Assembly (NCBI RefSeq): GCF_001434815.1
Contig: NZ_AZDU01000024.1
Coordinates: 1-32,868, forward strand
DNA length: 32,868 bases
Reading direction: 5' to 3'
From: Lactobacillus equicursoris DSM 19284 = JCM 14600 = CIP 110162
Lineage (GTDB): Bacteria > Bacillota > Bacilli > Lactobacillales > Lactobacillaceae
The first letter of the stretch is position 1. Each line of letters begins with the position of its first letter. The notes under the pieces are model-generated. The model was given only the letters and a program-made list of their open reading frames with translations. It was not told where the DNA came from and did no database searches. Positions 10,548 to 18,837 of this stretch are shown piece after piece. A program made the translations under genes and the position numbers.

Positions 10548-11018
10548 TTATAAAATATATTCCATGGTTGTTTCTTTGGTCTTAAGGCCATTCTTTTCAT
10601 AGAAGCGAATGGCCGAATCATTTCCTGCCCACACATTGAGGGTGATTTCATAGCAGCCCAAGCGTTTGCCTTCTTCCTTGACAAAATCTAGCAAGGCCCG
10701 GCCAACACCTTTAGAACGGGCAGCAGAGTCAACGCAGAGATCATCAATAAATATAGATTTGAACTGAACCATATTGGTTGAGAAAGGCTGCTCCTGCAGT
10801 TGGGTGAAAACATAGCCCAATACTTCATCTTCGTCATTAACGGCAACATAGATCGGCTTTTGGTCATCCTTGATAAGCTTAGCCAATTCATCATTGGTGT
10901 ACTTGGTGGTCCCTGGCTTAAAAATATCTGGCCGGATAGCTGCATGAAGCTCCAGTACCTCGCTCAGCAATTTTATGATTGCGGGAATATCTTTAATTTG
11001 TGCACGGCGAATGTTCAT
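10548..11018 (-). CDS. GNAT family N-acetyltransferase
   Basis: A 156-residue GNAT enzyme. The start NIRRAQIKDIPAIIKLL is the typical first strand and helix. The acetyl-CoA motif is CVDSAARSKGVGRALLDFV (about residues 92-110, R-x-K-G-V-G-x-x-L). The end AIRFYEKNGLKTKETTMEY is the usual C-terminal motif of RimI-like and small-molecule acetyltransferases. The substrate is unknown. The ATG at 11018 is preceded on the minus strand by AGGAGC. It is transcribed alone, towards the island, and ends at the bidirectional terminator. Confidence 0.88.
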   Translation of the reverse strand: MNIRRAQIKDIPAIIKLLSEVLELHAAIRPDIFKPGTTKYTNDELAKLIKDDQKPIYVAVNDEDEVLGYVFTQLQEQPFSTNMVQFKSIFIDDLCVDSAARSKGVGRALLDFVKEEGKRLGCYEITLNVWAGNDSAIRFYEKNGLKTKETTMEYIL

Positions 11019-11164
11019 TTTTGTCAGCTCCTAAAAAGTGTTTTTCATCAATTGTATCACAACAGGTCAAGCTTCTTTTCTGGTATCTTACCAAAATTTC
11101 ACCTTTGGAAAGATCACTTTAATGTAAAATGAGTATAGAAACACGAATGGAGAGGAGCTAGAAA

Positions 11165-12079
11165 ATGGAAAATGCGATTGAAGTAAATAAACTTTCTAAG
11201 TCTTATGGTGGCTTAAAAGTTATTAGTGACATTTCTTTTCTGGTCCGTGAAGGCGAATTATTTGCTTTTCTTGGGCCAAATGGTGCTGGGAAGTCAACAA
11301 CAGTTGACTGCTTATCAACCTTGACCAGGTTTGATTCCGGAAAAATCAAGCTGGCCGGGTTTGACATGAAGACGGAAGGGCAAGCAATCAAGCAAAAGAT
11401 CGGGATCGTATTTCAAGAAGGACTTTTAGACAGGAAACTTACAGTTGCGGAAAATTTGACTCTTCGAGCCGGCTTTTACTACCAAAGCAAGGCAGAAATT
11501 AAAGAGGCAGTAGGCAGGGCCATTGAGTATACCGAGATCAAGGATCTGCTTAAGCGCCCTTATGGAAAATTGTCAGGTGGACAAAGGAGGCGGGTGGATA
11601 TTGCGAGAGCACTCATCAACACGCCGAAGATTCTCTTTTTAGATGAGCCAACAACGGGACTTGACCCGCAAACCAGGCAGCATATCTGGGAGACAATCCG
11701 GCGCCTGCAAAAAGAGCAGGGGATGACCATCTTTTTAACAACCCACTACATGGCAGAAGCAGCCGCGGCTGACTATGTAGTAATTCTGGATCAAGGAAAA
11801 ATTGTCGCTGAAGGAAGTCCAATTGACTTAAAGAAGCGTTACAGTTATGACCGCTTGAAACTATATCCAAAGAATAAGCAAAGCTTGGACAGTTTGCTGG
11901 CAGGCTTCCCGTTTAAGTGGACTAAAGCTGGTGATTACTATGAACTGGCACTTACTGATACACTTGATGCGATTGCTGTCGTTGAAAAGCTTCGGGATCA
12001 GCTGCAAGATTTTGAGGTCCTACATGGAACCATGGATGATGTATTCTTGAATATTACAGGAAGGAGCTTGCGGGAATGA
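11165..12079 (+). CDS. ABC-2 type exporter, ATP-binding subunit
   Basis: A 304-residue ABC ATPase of the DrrA type (multidrug or daunorubicin-resistance family), the cytoplasmic motor of a two-gene exporter. Walker A is GPNGAGKST near residue 37, the signature LSGGQRRRVDIARAL near 136, Walker B ILFLDEPTTGLDP near 157, and the H-loop histidine is in LTTHYM. The C-terminal 80 residues after the ATPase core, ending in LHGTMDDVFLNITGRSL, are the DrrA-type extension. GGAGAGGAGC precedes the ATG. The stop overlaps the permease start by four bases (ATGA), so the two are translationally coupled. The substrate cannot be inferred. Confidence 0.92.
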   Translation: MENAIEVNKLSKSYGGLKVISDISFLVREGELFAFLGPNGAGKSTTVDCLSTLTRFDSGKIKLAGFDMKTEGQAIKQKIGIVFQEGLLDRKLTVAENLTLRAGFYYQSKAEIKEAVGRAIEYTEIKDLLKRPYGKLSGGQRRRVDIARALINTPKILFLDEPTTGLDPQTRQHIWETIRRLQKEQGMTIFLTTHYMAEAAAADYVVILDQGKIVAEGSPIDLKKRYSYDRLKLYPKNKQSLDSLLAGFPFKWTKAGDYYELALTDTLDAIAVVEKLRDQLQDFEVLHGTMDDVFLNITGRSLRE

Positions 12080-12936
12080 GAACGATGATTAAAAGAAATC
12101 TCAAGCTTTATTTGCGGGATAAGGCAACTGTTTTCTTCTCGATGCTGAGCGTAGTTATCATTTTTGCCTTGTACATCTTCTTTATTGGTGACTCAATCAG
12201 CAGCGGCTTACAGTTTTTACCTCATCCAAATCGGCTTATGCGGGCTTGGATGCTGGCGGGGATGCTGGCTTCGGCATCCCTAACCACTAGTTTAGGTGCC
12301 TACGGAATAATGATCAATGACCGGGAGAATAAGACGATCAAAGATTTCTATTCATCCCCAATCAGCAGAAGGCAAATTGCGGGTGGGTATATCGCGACAG
12401 GCTTTATCATCAGCATCATCATGTCTATTTTCACTTTAATTTTCGGAGAATTCTACCTGGGGATGGCTGGCGGCGCTGTACTGGACCCGGAGCTTTTACT
12501 TAAATTGCTGCCTGTAATTGCCTTGTCAGCCTTTGCTTCTTCAGCGATCGCTTCCTTCATAGTTTCTTTTTTGAAGAGTAACACTGCTTTTTCAGCAGCC
12601 AGCACGGTAGTTGGTACGCTAATTGGTTTCCTGGTTGGAGCTTACATTCCAATCGGTAGTTTACCTGATAATGTACAATGGTTGGTCAAATACTTTCCAT
12701 GTGCACATTCAGCTGTCCTTTACCGGCAGCTATTGATGGAACCTGCGATTAATGAAAACTTTACCCGGCAATCTTCCGTAGTTCTGAGGAAGTGCAAGGA
12801 AGCCCTGGGGATTGTATTCGTATATAACGGTAAAACTGCACCTGCCTGGGTATCAGTAGTAGTTTTGGTGGTAACTGGAGTTGTGTTCTATTCATTGGCG
12901 GTTTTAGTGCTGACTCGGAAACAAAATGAGATTTAG
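12076..12936 (+). CDS. ABC-2 type exporter, permease subunit
   Basis: A 286-residue ABC-2 membrane protein. An N-terminal amphipathic stretch (RNLKLYLRDKATVFFS) is followed by about six predicted transmembrane segments: near 20-40, 55-75, 105-130, 140-165, 172-195 and 255-280. The cytoplasmic loop NDRENKTIKDFYSSPISRRQ between the second and third helices is the usual place of contact with the ATPase. It overlaps the ATPase gene by four bases. Together they should form a homodimer-type exporter complex in the cytoplasmic membrane; the cargo may be a drug, lipid or peptide. Confidence 0.9.
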   Translation: MRTMIKRNLKLYLRDKATVFFSMLSVVIIFALYIFFIGDSISSGLQFLPHPNRLMRAWMLAGMLASASLTTSLGAYGIMINDRENKTIKDFYSSPISRRQIAGGYIATGFIISIIMSIFTLIFGEFYLGMAGGAVLDPELLLKLLPVIALSAFASSAIASFIVSFLKSNTAFSAASTVVGTLIGFLVGAYIPIGSLPDNVQWLVKYFPCAHSAVLYRQLLMEPAINENFTRQSSVVLRKCKEALGIVFVYNGKTAPAWVSVVVLVVTGVVFYSLAVLVLTRKQNEI

Positions 12937-13067
12937 AGGCTATTTAACATAATGTAGAATATGAAAAGACGTGTACAATAGTATGCGTTTTTTGCTTAAA
13001 GCCTTTTCATGGCTGGATTTTAGCGATATGATCAAGGTTGATGTTTTAGTTAGGAAAGGTGATTAAC

Positions 13068-14459
13068 ATGAAAAGAAAAATTCTAGCATTTGTCGGATGT
13101 TTCTCCTTGGTCGCTACAACCGTTCAGCCTGTGCAAGCAAGCTACCTTAATGGGTACGACTATGCCAAAATTGCTGACAAGAAGGTGGTAGTCACAAAGA
13201 CTATGAAGGTCTACCGGGTAAAGACTGGTTCTTCCGAATCAAGGAACCATTTTTACTCGGCTGGAAAACTCAAGAAAGGCTCTGTCATTTATCGTTCACA
13301 ATGGCTGATGAGTACTGGCAGTGGTTGGGTAATCAAGAGCAGCAAATATAAGGCTGGCAGACGGAAGTTTTACTTTGTGTCTGCTCCAGAAAAGACTAAG
13401 TGGTTCAAAGCTTACAAGGCTAAGAAAAAAGCTGTAGCCAAAAAGAAGAAGACCATTAAGAAGGTAAGCAAGAAGCAAGTCACTAAGCCAAAGACCGTAA
13501 AAAGACAGCAAAGCCCTAAGAAGGCAGTAAAGAAAACTGCTAAGAAGAAAAGCAGCAAGAAGACTGTGAAGAAAGCTACCAAGAAGAGTGCTAAAAAGGC
13601 AGTCAAAAATACCACTAAGAAACCTTCAAAGACAGTAAAGAAGACTACTAAGAAGCCGTTAACGATGGCACAGAAGTACAACCCAAAGGTTAAAGCTTGG
13701 ACCACAACGCTTGATTGGGGAGACTCCTTCTCAACCGATGCGTATAGCTACATCACTAATACCTGGGATCTCCCGAGCGAGACGAACTATACTTTTGTAA
13801 AGCCGGTAAACACTAAGAAGGGTGGCTTCTATCAGACTAATATTCTGGTCACCTACCCAGATGGTTCAAAGGAAACAGTAGGACCTATATCCTTTGTAGT
13901 CAAGTCTGCACAAGCGGATGCGTACAATGTGACTGTTAAGAACACTACAGTACCTTATGGGCACTTTATCGATATTAGAAAAGATATTGTGACTAACCCG
14001 GTTGGCTATTTCCCTAATGACCCAGCCGAAGTGACTAGGAATACTACAGAATTTCGGTTTTGCCGTGCGGATGGGAATCCTTTAGCCGATGACCCTGATA
14101 CTACGGTACCAGGCAGTCATGACTACTATATCCTGGTTGAGTATCCTGATGATTCCTACCAAGTTAGCCAAAAATTTACATTGACGGTCAGTCAGCCGGA
14201 TAACCTGGTCTATCATCCAGCTCTAAAGAGCTCTTCAATCACCTTGCCAGTAGGCACGGATATTGAAGGGGATACTTATCAGTTGCTAAAGCCGCAAGAC
14301 TTCATCAGCAATTTATCTGATATGCCAAAGGGAACCAAGTACGAGATTCGTGATGATTACAGCTACAATGAGCAATCGAGCAGCTATGTTACTATCAATG
14401 TTACCTTCCCGGATGACACGACTTGGGAATCACCAATGTTTTTGCTGAACTTCAAGTAA
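13068..14459 (+). CDS. Secreted surface protein with Lys-rich linker and Rib-like repeats
   Basis: A 463-residue exported protein. Residues 1-25 are a Sec signal peptide (KRK, hydrophobic core, VQA cleavage site). Residues about 25-115 resemble an SLAP/SH3-like cell-wall domain (tyrosine-rich, KVYRVKTG, WVIKSSKYKAGRRKFYFV). Residues about 118-198 are almost only Lys, Ala, Thr and Ser in AKK/TKK repeats, like a histone tail. Three Rib/YPDG-type beta domains follow, marked by YPDGSKETV, YPDDSYQV and FPDDTTW. There is no LPXTG anchor, so attachment would be through the N-terminal domain or the polycation binding teichoic acids. AGGAAAGG supports the ATG at 13068; the GTG nine bases upstream overlaps that site. 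It may act in adhesion. Confidence 0.75.
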   Translation: MKRKILAFVGCFSLVATTVQPVQASYLNGYDYAKIADKKVVVTKTMKVYRVKTGSSESRNHFYSAGKLKKGSVIYRSQWLMSTGSGWVIKSSKYKAGRRKFYFVSAPEKTKWFKAYKAKKKAVAKKKKTIKKVSKKQVTKPKTVKRQQSPKKAVKKTAKKKSSKKTVKKATKKSAKKAVKNTTKKPSKTVKKTTKKPLTMAQKYNPKVKAWTTTLDWGDSFSTDAYSYITNTWDLPSETNYTFVKPVNTKKGGFYQTNILVTYPDGSKETVGPISFVVKSAQADAYNVTVKNTTVPYGHFIDIRKDIVTNPVGYFPNDPAEVTRNTTEFRFCRADGNPLADDPDTTVPGSHDYYILVEYPDDSYQVSQKFTLTVSQPDNLVYHPALKSSSITLPVGTDIEGDTYQLLKPQDFISNLSDMPKGTKYEIRDDYSYNEQSSSYVTINVTFPDDTTWESPMFLLNFK

Positions 14460-14615
14460 AATTGCAACCGTTTTTTAAAAAAATAATCAAAAAGCTCTTA
14501 CGGATCCATTTTTTCTAGGATAGAATAACTAACTGTAACTAAAAACGGTAAGATTGGAAACGTACACTCCTGTAGTGATTAACGAACAAAACGTAAATCA
14601 TGAAGGGAGTTTTTT

Positions 14616-15080
14616 ATGCCAAAATCCAAACTGGAAAATTTTGTCTTTACTGTCATGATGGCCTTTGTCATGGTCTACGCGATGGTGTGCTACAACATTG
14701 CGCTTACTATTGGTGGGATGAAGGATACAGTTCTACTTGAAGCCTTCCGCGAGATGATGATCATGTGGCCAGTTGCTATCATCTTGGAAATGTTCATTTT
14801 CGAAAAGCCGGTTGTCTACCTGACTAGACGAGTTATGACGCCAAGTACGCCAATCTTGATGATTATCGTGATTCGGTTCTCAATCACTGTTTGCCTTATG
14901 TGTCCAACCATGAGCTTGATTGCAACGGCTCTTTTCAAGAACTTCCAAGCCGCTGGCTTTATTGGGACTTGGCTGCAAACAGTTGTCATAAACTTCCCAA
15001 TGACAATCGGTTGGCAAATTTTCTTCTGCGGTCCGGCAGTTAGATTCATTTTTAGAACGATTTTTAAAAGGTCAAACTAA
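14616..15080 (+). CDS. DUF2798 family membrane protein
   Basis: A 154-residue integral membrane protein with four predicted helices (about 8-30, 47-64, 80-105 and 118-145), matching DUF2798 proteins, which carry two copies of a two-helix unit. Visible family features include the opening FVFTVMMAFVMVYAMVCYN and the PVAIILEMFIFEKPV and NFPMTIGWQIFFCGPAVR stretches, which correspond to each other in the two halves. Its function is unknown. GAAGGGAG is the ribosome-binding site. It is probably monocistronic, ending at the hairpin at 15088-15130. Confidence 0.8.
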   Translation: MPKSKLENFVFTVMMAFVMVYAMVCYNIALTIGGMKDTVLLEAFREMMIMWPVAIILEMFIFEKPVVYLTRRVMTPSTPILMIIVIRFSITVCLMCPTMSLIATALFKNFQAAGFIGTWLQTVVINFPMTIGWQIFFCGPAVRFIFRTIFKRSN

Positions 15081-15087
15081 GTTATAA

Positions 15088-15130
15088 TAGCAGCATTCAT
15101 CTGTATTTCATGCAGGGGATGCTGCTTTTA
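15088..15130 (+). terminator. Terminator after the DUF2798 gene
   Basis: AGCAGCAT and ATGCTGCT pair around a loop of about 20 bases, followed by TTTTAC. Confidence 0.6.
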
Positions 15131-15195
15131 CTTTATAATAATGATGTCACAAGTTGTTCTTAAGATAGTTAATGTAAAAATATCAGGAGAAAATC

Positions 15196-15600
15196 ATGTC
15201 TAAAACAAGTGTTGCTTTTATCTGCACCCATAATTCCTGCCGCAGTCAAATTGCTGAAGCCTTAGGAAAAAAGTTGGCCGGGGATACATTTGAATCTTAC
15301 TCAGCCGGCACCAGCATCAAAGACCAAATCAATCCAGATGCAGTCCGCCTAATGAAGCAGCACTACGGCATTGATATGTTGGAAAGTGGACAGAAGCCTA
15401 AAAAAATCACTGATTTGCCAAATATCGATTACGTTGTCACCATGGGCTGCGGGGTTCGCTGTCCTTTTTTACCAGCGAAAAAGCGTGTAGACTGGGGCTT
15501 AGAAGACCCTACGGGTCAAAATGATGAAATCTTTATGCAAGTGATTACAAAGATCGAGACGAAAATACTTGCCTTAAAAGAAGAATTACTCGAAGAATAG
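15196..15600 (+). CDS. arsC: Arsenate reductase, low-molecular-weight phosphatase type
   Basis: A 134-residue ArsC of the thioredoxin-linked, LMW-phosphatase-like kind, reducing arsenate to arsenite. The P-loop CTHNSCRS (Cys10, Arg16) binds the oxyanion. The resolving cysteines are Cys85 and Cys89 in TMGCGVRCPF, and the acid loop is EDPTG (Asp104). All three redox cysteines of the Staphylococcus aureus enzyme have counterparts. AGGAG lies before the ATG. No arsenite pump or ArsR regulator is next to it, so it is an orphan. An undetermined phosphotyrosine phosphatase activity is a possible alternative, but the Cys85/Cys89 pair favours arsenate reduction. Confidence 0.88.
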   Translation: MSKTSVAFICTHNSCRSQIAEALGKKLAGDTFESYSAGTSIKDQINPDAVRLMKQHYGIDMLESGQKPKKITDLPNIDYVVTMGCGVRCPFLPAKKRVDWGLEDPTGQNDEIFMQVITKIETKILALKEELLEE

Positions 15601-15815
15601 CAGTAATTCAAGGAGGATCAAGCATCCCTGCTAGTCCCAAAAAGATAGATGCTGATTGTAAAATCAAATTGAACACCGCTCCGATCCAGTAAGTGAAGAT
15701 CGTTTTTAACCCTTATACATCCTGTGATAAAGGTAGCGTAGAAGGCCGCACTGGGCTTATCAGACGCTATATTCCCAAGACTCCAGAAGAGTGCTTTGAC
15801 GTAGAGCTTGATCAT
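15601..15815 (-). pseudogene. Frameshifted fragment of a membrane protein
   Basis: The minus strand encodes YVKALFWSLGNIASDKPSAA followed by FYATFITGCIRVK. In the next frame, after a shift near 15710, it continues as FTYWIGAVFNLILQSASIFL and GLAGMLDPP before a stop. Joined, the pieces read as one hydrophobic C-terminal segment. A stop closes the frame upstream of the first piece, so the N-terminal part is gone. The family is not recognised. Confidence 0.4.
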
Positions 15816-15819
15816 ATTT

Positions 15820-15954
15820 ATCGGCGCAGATAATCAAAATCTACCAGATGTTATTGGCAAGTGTTCAATTTATTCTTGCAATTGGCGACTTTAATCTTTT
15901 ACAAGAATATGCCCAATATTTAGTGAGTATTAACATTATTTTCTAAATATTGCG
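15820..15954 (+). promoter_or_regulatory. AT-rich tract, possible CRISPR leader remnant
   Basis: About 135 bases, strongly AT-rich and without reading frames, run directly into the repeat-like element at 15955 through ATATTTAGTGAGTATTAACA and a T-rich stretch ending TATTGCG. This layout is what a CRISPR leader looks like next to its first repeat. The call depends on the neighbouring element. Confidence 0.35.
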
Positions 15955-15982
15955 GTCGCACTCCGCATGAAGTGCGTGGATT
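15955..15982 (+). CRISPR. Single partial type I-C-like CRISPR repeat (vestige)
   Basis: The 28 bases read GTCGCACTCCGCATG, then AAGTGCGTGGATT, with the imperfect inverted pair GCACTCC / AAGTGC. They fit the type I-C repeat pattern (GTCGC-x-C-t-C ... G-x-GCGTGGATTGAAA), which is normally 32-33 bases long. The last GAAAT is missing because the 88-bp repeat begins exactly there. There is no second repeat, spacer or cas gene in the window. Confidence 0.45.
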
Positions 15983-16068
15983 CTAGAAAGTCATGCATAA
16001 AACAAAAACGGCTGGCAGAAAAACTGTCAGCCGTTTTGCTTGAGTTGTAAAATTCTGGGAAATTAGCA
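15981..16068. repeat. 88-bp repeat with terminator hairpin, copy 2 (inverted)
   Basis: Reverse complement of 761-848 with a single difference (87 of 88 bases identical). It contains the same CGGCTGGCAG / CTGTCAGCCG hairpin. Its left edge cuts the CRISPR-like repeat, so it seems to have arrived by insertion or recombination. Confidence 0.85.
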
Positions 16069-16089
16069 GTAAAGTCCCATAAACTGATT

Positions 16090-16122
16090 AATCCCATCTT
16101 AGCATTGCTAGGATGGGATTTT
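16090..16122 (+). terminator. Hairpin at the truncated 5' end of the next gene
   Basis: AATCCCATCTTAG and CTAGGATGGGATT pair almost perfectly around a five-base loop, followed by TTTTAATA. The hairpin covers the only possible start (TTG at 16105) of the following reading frame, supporting the view that this frame has lost its own beginning. Confidence 0.65.
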
Positions 16123-16746
16123 AATATACCGCGCTATTGGGCGCTTACGTTTGTTCTTGAGAATGAGAAGAAGGACGGGCGGCATCACTTGACCGCAAAC
16201 AACTGTGCAGCCATGTTGAGGGACATGGCGGCGGCAAACAAGTTCTATGCGGACATCAACCATACGCAATACGATAAGCTTTTTCGCTTGATTCCCAGCG
16301 ATGAAGTGAAACGGATCATCGAACTGGCCGTTGACAAAGATTTAGTGGATGAATCATATCACCGCATCAGCGACTACAACGTTTCCTACTACTCATTGGT
16401 TCCAAACGAATATACGAAGATTTTCGCTTCCAATTCGCTTGCAAGCACTAAGCTTTCGACAGATTTTGGCTTGCTTGCGCATCTGAAAGAACTGACCGAT
16501 TCCTCAGGCGAATCTGAGTCCGCTCCGGAAGTTGATGACAAGAGCTACATCGAGCTTTTGCAAAAACTTGCCAATCATCCGGCTGTGTGGTGCTACAAGC
16601 CGGATGTGTGCCGTCAGTTCCTTCAACTTAAGCCAGAAGTAGCCCAAAAGTTGCTGAAAGTCTATGGATCTATCGAGGACGACAGATTCAAGAAAAAGTA
16701 CCTCAAATTGATGACAAAAGAAGCCACAGCACTGCAAGAATTATAG
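16105..16746 (+). pseudogene. Unknown protein gene, probably 5'-truncated
   Basis: An open frame of about 213 codons whose only upstream start is a TTG inside a terminator hairpin with no ribosome-binding site. The first convincing protein sequence is PRYWALTFVLENEKKDGRHH, after which comes a mostly helical, charged protein (HYDKLF-like helices, ELAVDKDLVDESYHRISDYN, then LLQKLANHPAVWCYKPDVCR, and a Lys-rich end). No family is recognised. It probably represents the C-terminal part of a larger protein whose upstream portion was lost when the 88-bp repeat and hairpin came in. It ends at a perfect terminator before the GIY-YIG gene, so the two are not one operon. Confidence 0.5.
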
Positions 16747-16811
16747 AAACATCCTCTATTGAGCGACTGTTAAAGTAAGACGCAGCCACTCAACTCTTTA
16801 TGAATACTATC

Positions 16812-16845
16812 AAATCCTTCTAGCTATCTGGCTAGAAGGATTTTT
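16812..16845 (+). terminator. Perfect rho-independent terminator
   Basis: AAATCCTTCTAGC and GCTAGAAGGATTT form a 13-bp perfect stem with a six-base loop, followed by TT. Confidence 0.85.
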
Positions 16846-16878
16846 CTGCAATGATATTGTCTTTTAAATCAAAACCAA

Positions 16879-16896
16879 TTATAGTAAAGACTATAA
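16879..16896. promoter_or_regulatory. Inverted repeat upstream of the GIY-YIG/DUF2075 gene
   Basis: TTATAGT-AAAG-ACTATAA is a perfect 7-bp inverted repeat 30 bases before the start codon. It sits among possible -10 sequences (TATAAA, TATACA), as an operator would. No regulator gene is adjacent. Confidence 0.35.
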
Positions 16897-16925
16897 ATTA
16901 ACTATACATGATAGGATGAAGCAAA

Positions 16926-18710
16926 ATGGAAGTTGACGAACCTATAATTTACGAAACTCAATATAGCGACAGTAATGCTAAACAAATCAACGAAGAAATT
17001 CGTCAGACTTATTCGGATAAGGCCGATCAAGAGTATTTGATCGACTATCCAACTGTCTATATCATTGACCAACCAGGTAAGCAGAGTAAATATCGTCATG
17101 ACTATACAGTTTATGTCGGTGAAACTATCGATATTCAACGGCGGACTCTGGAACACTTAAATGGAGATGCTGAACGGAGAACAGACTGGCAAGGCTTGAA
17201 AGAAGCTGATAATGCCCATATGTTTGTGATCGGTCACAAGCACTTCAACAAGTCGCTCACCTTGGATATTGAAAACCGGATGATGCAATATCTGAGCAGT
17301 GTTGATGCCGTTTCTCACTTGAACAACCGCCGTGAGAATGCTCAACGGATGTACTATACCGAAAAAGAATTCAGGCCAATTTTCAATAAGATTTGGGATG
17401 CGCTTGCAGCTAAAGAAGAGTACAAATATCTTTTCCCAGCTAGAAGCGAGATTGAAAAGTCCGCAATTTTCAAAGCTTCTCCTTTTAACAAACTGACTTC
17501 TGAGCAAATCGAAGCTAAGGATTTAATTCTTCAGCGTGTCCAGGAAGTCTTTGATAAAAATGAGACGGGTCAGCTTATTTTAGTTACTGGGGATGCAGGT
17601 GCTGGTAAGACAGTTTTAATGAGCAACGTTTACTATGACTTGGCTAAACTGGTAGGCAAGGACGGAGAAAAATTTTCTCTGGTAATGCTAGTCAACCACA
17701 ATGAGCAGCTTAAAGTCTATCAACAGATTGCCAAGAAGTTGGGGATCGGGGACGAAAAGACCGTCCTTAAGCCAGCCAGCTTTATCAATCATTATTCCCC
17801 AGATGATCCGGTAGATGTAGCATTTGTTGATGAAGCGCACTTGCTGAGAACTCAAAAAAATCAAGGATACACGTCTGATACTGCGAATATGTTAGAAGAC
17901 ATTCGTTTGCGTGCAAAGATTGTTGTGGCTGTTTATGACAAGAAGCAGGTTCTTTCAAAAACTCAAGTATGGGAGAATGATTCTTTCGAAAAGCTTGAAG
18001 AGAGCATCGGTAAAGACAATATCATCCACTTGCGCAATCAAATGCGGATTGATGCTGAAGATCAGACCATCGAGTGGTTGAACAACGTTATTAAAAAGAA
18101 TGTGATTGGAAAGATTCCGGAAGACAGTAAATACGAAATCAAAGTCTTTAGAAAACCTCAAGATATGCAGGAGGCCATCCAGGAAAAGAACGCAGATCAA
18201 AATAACGGAATAAGCCGGATGGTGGCAACCTACGATTGGGAATATTCCAGTCAGAGCAAGCCCAAAGACGGCTCCAAATACTGGCAGGTACAAGAAGGCG
18301 ATTGGAAGATGCCTTGGAATTATCAAGTTGACAAGCCACGTAAGACTGAGGATGGCATTAGCTACAAAGATCTTTCATGGGCAGAACAGCCAGTGACGAT
18401 TGATGAAATTGGTTCAACATATACTGTTCAAGGGTTTGACCTTAATTATGTAGGCGTAGAAATCGGTCCATCGGTTAAACTGGTAGATGGAAAAATCGTC
18501 CACGAATCAGCGAAGAGTTGTAATAAAGATGCTGTTCAGTATCGTGTTTTTTCGGATGGGAAAAGGAGCAATTTTGCAGACAAGTTGCTGCCAAACGAGT
18601 TGAATGTTCTGTTGACTCGTGGAGTACATGGTTTGTACCTTCATGCGGTTGACCCTGCTCTTCAGAAAGCATTGGAAGATGCAGCCGGCGAAAACCGGGT
18701 GATTGAATAG
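16926..18710 (+). CDS. GIY-YIG nuclease fused to DUF2075 (Schlafen-like) helicase
   Basis: A 594-residue two-part enzyme. Residues about 40-140 form a GIY-YIG nuclease: VYII (44-47) and YVG (63-65) are the name motif, with Arg72/73, His77, Glu116 (LDIENRMM) and Asn133 as likely catalytic residues. Residues about 190-590 are a DUF2075 superfamily I helicase-like ATPase: Walker A GDAGAGKT (222-229), Walker B VDVAFVDEAHLL with DEAH at 302-305, and the DUF2075 motif TYTVQGFDLNYVGVEIG near 500, ending with LLTRGVHGLYLHAVDP. AGGATG is the ribosome-binding site. Helicase-nuclease fusions of this type often occur in phage-defence regions, so a role in restricting invading DNA is a reasonable inference. 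It stands alone here. Confidence 0.85.
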   Translation: MEVDEPIIYETQYSDSNAKQINEEIRQTYSDKADQEYLIDYPTVYIIDQPGKQSKYRHDYTVYVGETIDIQRRTLEHLNGDAERRTDWQGLKEADNAHMFVIGHKHFNKSLTLDIENRMMQYLSSVDAVSHLNNRRENAQRMYYTEKEFRPIFNKIWDALAAKEEYKYLFPARSEIEKSAIFKASPFNKLTSEQIEAKDLILQRVQEVFDKNETGQLILVTGDAGAGKTVLMSNVYYDLAKLVGKDGEKFSLVMLVNHNEQLKVYQQIAKKLGIGDEKTVLKPASFINHYSPDDPVDVAFVDEAHLLRTQKNQGYTSDTANMLEDIRLRAKIVVAVYDKKQVLSKTQVWENDSFEKLEESIGKDNIIHLRNQMRIDAEDQTIEWLNNVIKKNVIGKIPEDSKYEIKVFRKPQDMQEAIQEKNADQNNGISRMVATYDWEYSSQSKPKDGSKYWQVQEGDWKMPWNYQVDKPRKTEDGISYKDLSWAEQPVTIDEIGSTYTVQGFDLNYVGVEIGPSVKLVDGKIVHESAKSCNKDAVQYRVFSDGKRSNFADKLLPNELNVLLTRGVHGLYLHAVDPALQKALEDAAGENRVIE

Positions 18711-18768
18711 ATCTCGCATAGTAGTTTGCGATCAATTATTTTGGAAGATAAATCCAAAACGTAACCTT

Positions 18769-18803
18769 AAAATGACCTCGGCTTTCGAACTGAAGTCATT
18801 TTT
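18769..18803 (+). terminator. Terminator after the GIY-YIG/DUF2075 gene
   Basis: AAAATGACCTCGG and CTGAAGTCATTTTT pair with G-U allowance and are followed by the T run. Confidence 0.7.
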
Positions 18804-18837
18804 AACCTGTGCCAGACATAGATTAAGGAAGAAAACC

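Noticed and set aside
13412-13705. 97-codon minus-strand frame rich in Phe and Leu
   Set aside because: It is the complement of the Lys-rich repeats of the surface protein, so its hydrophobicity is an artefact.
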